DNA from: Blautia sp.
GTDB taxonomy: Bacteria > Bacillota > Clostridia > Lachnospirales > Lachnospiraceae
DNA: 30,996 bases
Reading direction: 5' to 3'
Assembly: GCA_030841965.1 (NCBI GenBank)
Contig: JAUUSJ010000037.1
Coordinates: 1 to 30,996 of the forward strand
The notes beneath the pieces were generated by a model. The model was not told the DNA's origin, did no database searches, and saw only the letters and a program-made list of their open reading frames with translations. How positions within the stretch are numbered: the first letter of the stretch is position 1; every line of letters begins with the position of its first letter. Positions 25,301 to 30,996 of this stretch are shown one piece after another. Position numbers and translations under genes: made by a program.

Positions 25301-25777
25301 TTACAGCCGTTCACGCACCATCATTAGTGTGTATCCAAGCAGATTTTTCCCTTTCCATTTCTCTATGTTAAATCTATCAGCATCTTTCATTGACAATCCA
25401 ATCCCCCAAATCTTATCTTTTACCGCACATTCAGCTAAAACAGCATTACCAGTTGCTTTGAGTTGGTTCCTCAAGTTATCGTTTTGAGAAAATTTAGCAA
25501 GCAATCCCTCATAAACTACAATCTGACGAACACCATTCCAATAACTCTCATTATAATTTGATACAAGTCTGCCGAGTGCCTTAATTTTGGCAACATCATT
25601 TGTCGAAAGGATTTGAGTCGCCACAAGTTCATCGCAAAAACAAATTGCCTTGCGGTACATCATAAATTGTTCGATAGAGGAAAAAGCCACGCCGTCTGCC
25701 GTAAAGAATGAGGGATACCAATTGCTAAGATAACCGTTCTCTTCATTCGGATTGTGAAAACAAATAATCTTCATCAT
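25301..25777 (-). CDS. NADAR (YbiA-like) family protein
   Basis: 158 residues covering the whole NADAR fold. Diagnostic blocks: FHNPNEENGYLSNWYPSFF, FSSIEQFMMYRKAICFCDE (the S-x-E-Q motif with the probable catalytic Glu), NYNESYWNGVRQIVVYEGLLAKF, and DKIWGIGLSMKDADRFNIEKW then KGKNLLG. YbiA hydrolyses the N-glycosidic bond of riboflavin-pathway intermediates; other NADAR proteins are linked to ADP-ribose processing and toxin reversal. The start ATG overlaps the upstream gene's stop by 4 bp with no separate ribosome site, so translation is coupled. This tight pairing makes a two-component role with the upstream protein plausible. Confidence 0.85.
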   Translation of the reverse strand: MMKIICFHNPNEENGYLSNWYPSFFTADGVAFSSIEQFMMYRKAICFCDELVATQILSTNDVAKIKALGRLVSNYNESYWNGVRQIVVYEGLLAKFSQNDNLRNQLKATGNAVLAECAVKDKIWGIGLSMKDADRFNIEKWKGKNLLGYTLMMVRERL

Positions 25778-26190
25778 ACTTCACCAACTTTTTGTACCGC
25801 CAATTCAAGCTCCAAATCGTGCAGACCGTAATAAGCTTTCTTCAAAAAATTAAGCGGTACTTTTTTCAGTATTTCCGCACTCGGAATATTATAATACCAT
25901 TGATAATAAGCATAAAACTCCCCAATCCAATCGGGCATAAATCCGCCAAGGGACTTACCAGACTTTAAAGAATACCCCTCCGTTTCAATAAAATATTCCC
26001 ATAATTCCTTGGCACTCATCGTATTAACATAAGCTTTCGCTTCATCAATGCTTTTTCTTGTTTTGCTTGTCATATATGTCTTAATAAAATCTTCGGTATC
26101 CATATCAGGAAAACTTTGAGCAACGAAATCAAAAAGTTTACCCTGACTTTCCACCACATCATTTAAATAATCTTCTGGATACGCTCTCAT
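25774..26190 (-). CDS. Uncharacterised partner of the NADAR protein
   Basis: 138 residues, predicted mostly helical, with no signal peptide. The N-terminus MRAYPEDYLNDVVESQGKLF DFVAQSFPDMD resembles small proteins starting A-Y-x-E-x-Y-L-N that occur near Clostridial defence or toxin genes. A Trp/Tyr-rich centre follows (GGFMPDWIGEFYAYYQWYYN), then LKKVPLNFLKKAYYGLHDLELELAVQKV. ATG 26190 is 7 bp after AGGAGG; the ATG two codons earlier is too close. It overlaps the NADAR gene by 4 bp. I do not know its function; an antitoxin, toxin or substrate adaptor for NADAR are all possible. Confidence 0.7.
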   Translation of the reverse strand: MRAYPEDYLNDVVESQGKLFDFVAQSFPDMDTEDFIKTYMTSKTRKSIDEAKAYVNTMSAKELWEYFIETEGYSLKSGKSLGGFMPDWIGEFYAYYQWYYNIPSAEILKKVPLNFLKKAYYGLHDLELELAVQKVGEV

Positions 26191-26245
26191 AGTCATCCCT
26201 CCTTAAAATCAAAATCCATAATTACCCCACAAATCCCAAGTTCTA

Positions 26246-26656
26246 TTATCCTGTATAAGCATTATCCACAGTATTCTTGAAATTCTGTCTCTCAAGCCAC
26301 TGCTTTTCTTCCTCACTCTCTGGGATATCAATTCTCTCTATCCTAAATATCACAGGTCTCGTTCCGTCATTACAACAGGCAATCATCATTCTCTCATCAT
26401 TTGTCCACCCATGCATGATGGAGCCGCCCTGCAATGCTGTATATACATATCTGCTGACAGCATCCCACGCTTCTCCACAGAACTTGCCGTTCATAAGATG
26501 ATAAAAATCATCCTGTTGCGGTGTCCTTTTCAAAAGAAATGTATCTCCAGCCTTAAAACAGGGACATGGTCCCGACTTCGGATCCGCCAAATATTTTTCC
26601 TGCAATTCTGGAAATACCTTCGTTTCCAAAACTGTGATTCTACATTCATGCTGCAT
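26246..26656 (-). CDS. TIGR04076 family protein
   Basis: 136 residues. The pattern CRITVLETKVFPELQEKYL, a Cys-rich GPCPCFKAGDTFLL, FCGEAWDAVSRYVYTALQGG, and MMIACCNDGTRPVIFRIERI fits the TIGR04076 family of small proteins of anaerobes. Cys residues in CPCF and CCNDG are retained and may bind a metal. Function unknown. AGAAGGAGG lies 7 bp before ATG 26656. It is monocistronic or co-transcribed with the next pair (55 bp gap). Confidence 0.75.
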   Translation of the reverse strand: MQHECRITVLETKVFPELQEKYLADPKSGPCPCFKAGDTFLLKRTPQQDDFYHLMNGKFCGEAWDAVSRYVYTALQGGSIMHGWTNDERMMIACCNDGTRPVIFRIERIDIPESEEEKQWLERQNFKNTVDNAYTG

Positions 26657-27033
26657 CTAATTTCCTCCTTCTAATCAATTATACTCTAATCAACTATACT
26701 GCTTTTCAACAATCCCATAATATCGCCACCCCTTTGGCTTTTCCAAACGGCCAAATACAATCCATTTTTATCTACTATACTATACACAAGAAAGAAATAC
26801 AACATGAGTTTCAATTCCTAAAAGCAATTTTTACTATGAACACAATCTCACTGTGCAAAGAAAACTGTCCTTGATACCGCTGAATATTTAATAAAAAATA
26901 ATATTGTTTAATTCTTCCCCCTATCATCATAATAGAAAACTTTTCACCAACACAAAAAACACCCAAGACTACCATCCCAAGTGCATCAAATCAATTACTA
27001 TAAAATTTCCAAACCACCAACCACTCCATAAAG
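26657..27033. other. Intergenic region, no gene seen
   Basis: AT-rich sequence between the TIGR04076 gene and element copy 4. No open frame with a ribosome site, no hairpin with a T-run and no repeat beyond those of copy 4 was found. Confidence 0.4.
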
Positions 27034-27262
27034 TTTCGCCAATACACAGCTGAGAGAAGAGACAGGGATATGCCCCGAAAACGATAGAGAGTGGAGCGAT
27101 TTTTCGATATACTTAGCTTTGCCGCTGGAGCACTGTCTGAGCAGCGTAGCTGCGAGTTTGCGGGAAGCGGCATATATCAGCGTATGTCGAAAAATCGTGG
27201 GAACGAACGTGTTTGCGGGACATATCCCTGTCTCTTCTCTCAGCGTCTCTCTCCATTCTATC
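27034..27262 (+). repeat. Palindromic element, copy 4 (full length)
   Basis: Outer arms 27049-27077 and 27216-27244 pair at 28 of 29 positions. Inner helix 27097-27112 with 27182-27197, then GCCGCT/AGCGGC, then apical hairpin GCAGC-GTA-GCTGC (27141-27153). The core is nearly identical to copies 2 and 3 except at paired positions that change together. The left end TTTCGCCAATACACAGCT matches the termini of copies 1-3. It lies 45 bp after the transporter's stop, where it could also end transcription. Confidence 0.85.
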
Positions 27263-27306
27263 CCCTCTCTTCTCTCACTATTATCTGTTATTCATCCATG
27301 CTCCCT

Positions 27307-28674
27307 CTACAACTCTCCACAAGCCTCCCTCTTCGCCAACTCTTCCATAATTCCATCATACTTCCCATCTAGTCTATACAACGAAAGCGTAATCACCGCC
27401 AAAACTGCAACAATCAACGTTCCTCCCTTATAAATATTAATAATCATATCCAACGCCTGCTGAGGCTGCTCTATCGTTCCCGCTGCAGAACTAATATACC
27501 CCGCCAATGACAAAAGCCCCGTCATCGTCGCAGACGCCACACCTGAACCGACCTTCGTTCCAATCGACCCTCCAGCAAAAATCAAGCTCTCCTGGCGAAT
27601 ATGTGTCTTCCATTGACCAAACTCCACTACATCTCCGACCATTCCGAACACTGCCGCATTAAGAGGCGCCAATCCAATCGCACGGGCCACACAGCTCATA
27701 ACCATCCATCCAAAACTCTGTGGATTTATAAAAAACAATAACTGACCAGCCAACGCAATAAACGCTCCTGCCAACGCCACATTTCTTTTTCCATACTTCC
27801 GAATCAGCGGAGCACATAAGAAAATACATCCCACTAAAACAAGAGTCTCCGTCAAATACAAAGCACTGTACATCCACGTATCATTATGGAAAATATACTT
27901 ACAATAATACGGCAAAATCGTTCCCGAAATTCCAAAAGAAACACTCTGAAGCATCCAAAGTACAAGCACTGCCCAGAAATATTGATTTGTCACCAACGCC
28001 TTCATGCTCTTTCCAACAGAAATCTTTTTCGCTTTCTTTTGCGCCTCTATCACAACTGTCTCCTCACAGTTCTTAAAACAGATAATCAATAAAATCAATG
28101 CAATCACTGCCCAAATCGACATCGTCTTTATCCAAGCCGCCTGGTCATCACCAAAAATCTTGACAAGCGGAAGCGTAAAAGTCACTGCCATAATTCTTCC
28201 AAGAGGAGATAATCCCATTCTCACTACACTTAACATATCTCGCTCTGCAGATACACGAGTCATCATCGCAGACAAACTTCCGTAAGGAAGATTCAATCCC
28301 GTATAACATACCGTCGTGCAAAAATTATATGTCACAAAAATATAAATCGCCTGTACCATACTAGTCGTCCGAGGCACTGTAAATAATAAAACTGCTGACA
28401 ATGCATATGGGACACTCATCCATAAAATCCATGGTCTTGATTTCCCCCATTTGGATTTCGTATTTTCTACAATAATACCCATAACAAGGTCAGATACACC
28501 GTCAAATAACCTGGACAATAACATAACCATACCTACGACTGCCGCATTAATCCCCACATAATCCGTATAAAAAAGTGTGAGCAATGTTCCGACCATACCA
28601 AAAATGACATTACATGCGACATCTCCACCTGCATAGGAAATTCTCGTTCCCCAACTCAATTTTTTTCCATCCAT
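27307..28674 (-). CDS. GPH-family sugar:cation symporter, probable inositol transporter
   Basis: 455 residues with about 12 membrane helices. The N-terminus WGTRISYAGGDVACNVIFGM is the signature of the glycoside-pentoside-hexuronide:cation symporter family; GVSDLVMGIIVENTKSKWGK is the conserved loop between helices 2 and 3. ATG 28674 follows AAAGGAGAG; an in-frame ATG at 28734 lies inside the terminator and is rejected. Its place just after iolG suggests it imports myo-inositol or an inositol derivative. This is inference, as classical IolT carriers belong to a different MFS branch. Expression needs readthrough of the terminator at 28703-28737 or its own promoter. Confidence 0.85.
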   Translation of the reverse strand: MDGKKLSWGTRISYAGGDVACNVIFGMVGTLLTLFYTDYVGINAAVVGMVMLLSRLFDGVSDLVMGIIVENTKSKWGKSRPWILWMSVPYALSAVLLFTVPRTTSMVQAIYIFVTYNFCTTVCYTGLNLPYGSLSAMMTRVSAERDMLSVVRMGLSPLGRIMAVTFTLPLVKIFGDDQAAWIKTMSIWAVIALILLIICFKNCEETVVIEAQKKAKKISVGKSMKALVTNQYFWAVLVLWMLQSVSFGISGTILPYYCKYIFHNDTWMYSALYLTETLVLVGCIFLCAPLIRKYGKRNVALAGAFIALAGQLLFFINPQSFGWMVMSCVARAIGLAPLNAAVFGMVGDVVEFGQWKTHIRQESLIFAGGSIGTKVGSGVASATMTGLLSLAGYISSAAGTIEQPQQALDMIINIYKGGTLIVAVLAVITLSLYRLDGKYDGIMEELAKREACGEL

Positions 28675-28702
28675 TCTTCTCTCTCCTTTCAAAAAAGGGT
28701 GC

Positions 28703-28737
28703 AAAAAACCCGCAAGCTGCCAGACACAGCTCACGGG
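28703..28737 (-). terminator. Intrinsic terminator between iolG and transporter
   Basis: Minus strand: CCCGTGAGCTG (28727-28737) pairs with CAGCTTGCGGG (28709-28719), with a G-T and one mismatch, followed by six Ts. It ends the iolE-iolG transcript about 50 bp after iolG and may reduce transporter expression. Confidence 0.8.
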
Positions 28738-28788
28738 CCATCTCGCATCACCTAACTCTGCGTATTTTATCTATATCAAATTTATAGA

Positions 28789-29805
28789 TTACATCGTAAT
28801 CTCAGAAATTTTCACTGGACGATGCTCTTCTAAAGATTTCTTTGCCGCAAGTCCCATCAAAACTGGCTGAAGACCATCCATAACGTCAAGAGGGGTATCT
28901 GTATCATCCTCAATTGCCTTGATAAAACATTTTACCTCTTTTGCATAGGCAGCCATATATCTCTCTAAGAAGAAATAGAGTGGCTTCTCTCCTGTCACAC
29001 CGTCTGCATTGCTAATAATTGCTGTGGAAGCGGAGTCATTCGCTGTGGCAACCATACCCTTTGAGCCAAATACCTCTGCTCTCTGGTCATATCCGTAAAC
29101 TGCTTTTCTGGAATTATCAATCACGGCAATGGCACCGTTTTTCATCTTCAATGTGATAACAGCCGTGTCCACATCTCCCGCCTCACCGATTGCAGGGTCT
29201 ACTAAAACTGCTGCCTCCACATATACTTCTTCTGCGTCACATCCTGCGAGGAAGCGAACCATATCAAAATCATGAATTGTCATATCTAAGAACATTCCAC
29301 CAGATACTTTTACATAGTCTGCACATGGAGGTTCTGGGTCTCTGGATGTCACTTTAATGATATGCACATCTCCAACCTTTCCCGCTGCCACTGCATTTTG
29401 AACTGCCTCAAAATTATGGTCAAATCTACGGTTAAATCCAACCTGATATTTCACATTACTTCCCTCTAATGCATCGATAACTTCCTGAATCTTCTCCACA
29501 TCATGGTCGATTGGCTTCTCACAAAAAACATGCTTTCCTGCCTTAATTGCCTCTACAGAGATTGGGGAATGTGTATCTGTGGAAGAACAGATTAAGACTG
29601 CGTCGATTTCAGGGTCTTCTAAAATCTCCTTATAATCTTTTGTTGTCGCCTCTACTCCCATATTCTTCGCCCATTCGGATGTCTCCTCTGTCATAAATGG
29701 GTCTGCAAGCATTTTTACCTTTGCGTTTGGCACCTGTGTGCAAATGCTCTCTACATGTACTCTTCCAATTCTTCCTGCTCCAATAATTCCTACGTTAATC
29801 ATCAT
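28789..29805 (-). CDS. iolG: myo-inositol 2-dehydrogenase
   Basis: 338 residues, Gfo/Idh/MocA family. The N-terminal Rossmann fold has GAGRIGR (9-15). Catalytic Lys97 lies in CEKP, and Asp174 and His178 in FLDMTIHDFDM, corresponding to the Lys/Asp/His triad of Bacillus subtilis IolG. It oxidises myo-inositol to scyllo-inosose with NAD+, the entry step. Length normal. It follows iolE by 164 bp, and a candidate promoter lies in that gap. GGAGAG precedes ATG 29805. Activity on other inositols or sugars is possible. Confidence 0.93.
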   Translation of the reverse strand: MMINVGIIGAGRIGRVHVESICTQVPNAKVKMLADPFMTEETSEWAKNMGVEATTKDYKEILEDPEIDAVLICSSTDTHSPISVEAIKAGKHVFCEKPIDHDVEKIQEVIDALEGSNVKYQVGFNRRFDHNFEAVQNAVAAGKVGDVHIIKVTSRDPEPPCADYVKVSGGMFLDMTIHDFDMVRFLAGCDAEEVYVEAAVLVDPAIGEAGDVDTAVITLKMKNGAIAVIDNSRKAVYGYDQRAEVFGSKGMVATANDSASTAIISNADGVTGEKPLYFFLERYMAAYAKEVKCFIKAIEDDTDTPLDVMDGLQPVLMGLAAKKSLEEHRPVKISEITM

Positions 29806-29910
29806 TTTTCTCTCCTTTTTCTATAATAATCATTCTTCTATTCTCTCTGCCATACCGAAACTTTTCAAACCAATAAACGATTTTACTATTTCATCAAAGC
29901 ATATCAATAT

Positions 29911-29940
29911 ATAATGCTATATTCTATAACTTTCTGTCAA
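29911..29940 (-). promoter_or_regulatory. Candidate internal promoter before iolG
   Basis: Minus strand: TTGACA (29935-29940), an 18 bp spacer, CATTAT (29911-29916), in the iolE-iolG gap. The -35 is perfect and the -10 weak. Confidence 0.4.
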
Positions 29941-29969
29941 AAAACAGATTTATTATCTCACGAACTTTT

Positions 29970-30869
29970 CTATAAACCTGTCTTCTCAGCGATAAATGCT
30001 CTCGCTTTTTTCGCATATTCTAAAGGATTTGCCTTTGCTGGGTCTTGCTCTGCCTCAACTAGCATATATCCCTCATAATGATTCTCTTCCAAAACCTTAA
30101 AAATCGGCTCAAAATCAATGCATCCATCTCCTGGAACCGTGAAAGTTCCAAGGCGAACTCCCTCCAAAAAGCTCAAATTCTCTTTTTTTACTTTCTCCAC
30201 TACTTCTGGACGGATATCCTTCAAATGCACATGCTTAATTCTATCCACATATTTTGTCACCATCTCAAGCGGGTCTGCACCACAGTATGTAAAATGCCCT
30301 GTATCAAATAGGAGACTAACATATTCTGGGTCTGTATTTGCCATCATTCTCTCCACCTCATCTGGGTTTTGTACAACTGTTCCCATATGATGATGGAAAG
30401 TAAGAGAAATTCCATACTCCTCTTTTGCTATTTTTCCAAGACGGTTCATACCATCACAAAATATCTTCCACTCCTCATCATTCATCACATATTTATGTCC
30501 GAAGATTGGTGTATCCTCCATTCCCTGAACACTATAACTTTGCTCAGAAGCACCGATGATTTTCGCTCCCATAGCTTTTAAAAACTCTAACTGTGCACGA
30601 AACTCTTTTTCCACTTCCTCAAATGGCTTCGTAATTAAAAATGAGGAAAACCATTGATTACAGATTTCTATTCCTCGAAGTTCCAATGCCTTTTTCAAAA
30701 CTTCTGGATTTTTAGGATATTTATTTCCCACCTCAGAACCCGTAAATCCAGCCAATGCCATCTCGCTGACACATTGCTCAAACGTATTTTCTTTTCCCAA
30801 ATCTGGGAGGTCATCATTTGTCCATGCAATAGGTGCAATACCAAGTTTCACTTTTTTCTTATCAAACAT
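29970..30869 (-). CDS. iolE: myo-inosose-2 dehydratase
   Basis: 299 residues, a TIM barrel of the xylose isomerase/AP endonuclease 2 superfamily. KLGIAPIAWTNDDLPDLG is the IolE N-terminal signature. Metal and substrate residues lie in GASEQSYSVQG, LTFHHHMGT, SLLFDTGHFTYCGADP and IKHVHLKDIRP. It dehydrates scyllo-inosose to 3D-trihydroxycyclohexane-1,2-dione. ATG 30869 follows AAAGGAAG; in-frame codons upstream to 30962 lack a ribosome site and lie in the promoter region. First gene of its unit. Confidence 0.95.
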   Translation of the reverse strand: MFDKKKVKLGIAPIAWTNDDLPDLGKENTFEQCVSEMALAGFTGSEVGNKYPKNPEVLKKALELRGIEICNQWFSSFLITKPFEEVEKEFRAQLEFLKAMGAKIIGASEQSYSVQGMEDTPIFGHKYVMNDEEWKIFCDGMNRLGKIAKEEYGISLTFHHHMGTVVQNPDEVERMMANTDPEYVSLLFDTGHFTYCGADPLEMVTKYVDRIKHVHLKDIRPEVVEKVKKENLSFLEGVRLGTFTVPGDGCIDFEPIFKVLEENHYEGYMLVEAEQDPAKANPLEYAKKARAFIAEKTGL

Positions 30870-30934
30870 ATCTTTCTTCCTTTCTTGCTCTTCTCTCTTA
30901 TTTTTTATTCTCTTCATGTTTTCTTTGTGAGTAT

Positions 30935-30974
30935 ATAATAACATAACTTCTCGGAATCTCAATAAATGAGATTC
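30935..30974 (-). promoter_or_regulatory. iolE promoter with overlapping palindrome
   Basis: Minus strand: TTGAGA (30957-30962), a 16 bp spacer, TATTAT (30935-30940). A perfect inverted repeat GAATCTCA/TGAGATTC (30954-30961, 30967-30974, 5 bp loop) covers the -35. A regulator of the IolR/GntR/LacI type could bind there; no regulator gene for the iol system is in the window. Confidence 0.6.
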
Positions 30975-30996
30975 TAACTGAAAATTGATAACTGAA

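Noticed and set aside
391..27262. Insertion sequence with its own transposase
   Set aside because: The elements are too short to encode a transposase and none is present in the window; any mobilising enzyme must be elsewhere.
28675..28734. N-terminal extension of the transporter
   Set aside because: The upstream ATG lies in the terminator hairpin; AAAGGAGAG sits just before ATG 28674, where the family signature begins.
30870..30962. Longer N-terminus of iolE
   Set aside because: It would run through the promoter leader and lacks a ribosome site; the family signature starts just after ATG 30869.

Overview
The window looks like the chromosome of a low-GC, strictly anaerobic gut Firmicute, most probably a Lachnospiraceae species. 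The evidence is the AT-rich composition, strong AGGAGG-type ribosome sites, Clostridia-type proteins throughout, and small protein families (DUF4143 ATPase, DUF3791-like, TIGR04076) common in that group. I cannot fix the genus from sequence alone. Nearly all genes are on the minus strand; the exceptions are an antitoxin/hydrolase pair near the left edge and a DUF4143 ATPase.

Layout. 1-369: a degenerate 52-53 bp tandem repeat. 391-503: a short palindromic element. 695-1806: a RelB/DinJ-type antitoxin overlapping a BAAT-like hydrolase. 1860-6901: a redox cluster with two flavodoxin lipoproteins (one fused to a cyclophilin-like domain), a carboxymuconolactone-decarboxylase-like protein, a small secreted protein, and MerR and LysR regulators, mixed with three decayed remnants (DUF4405, aldo/keto reductase, flavin reductase). 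7209-9568: DUF4143 ATPase and phosphate acetyltransferase, convergent on a shared hairpin. 10416-16423: myo-inositol catabolic operon iolC-iolD-iolB-Fe-alcohol dehydrogenase-iolJ. 17183-26656: an accessory stretch with a nonsense-broken AlbA/Schlafen-type protein, an XRE + DUF262/GmrSD-type pair, a MarR-MATE-flavoprotein efflux operon, a small-gene cluster with a truncated DUF3791-like gene, a NADAR protein and its overlapping partner, and a TIGR04076 protein. 27307-30869: the second half of the inositol system, iolE-iolG and a GPH-family transporter.

How the genes work together. Inositol would enter by the transporter, be oxidised by IolG, dehydrated by IolE, ring-opened by IolD, isomerised by IolB, phosphorylated by IolC and cleaved by the IolJ-type aldolase to DHAP and malonate semialdehyde. 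No IolA-type dehydrogenase is present. The iron alcohol dehydrogenase inside the operon may reduce the semialdehyde instead (inference).

The most interesting signal is non-coding. A family of roughly 200 bp palindromic elements occurs as three full copies, one internally deleted copy and one end fragment, at 391, 7021, 10149, 16858 and 27034. Inner helices show compensatory base changes between copies. The outer arms have a different sequence in each full copy yet stay self-complementary. The copies sit at the borders of the functional modules, and two inverted copies flank the accessory stretch that splits the iol genes.
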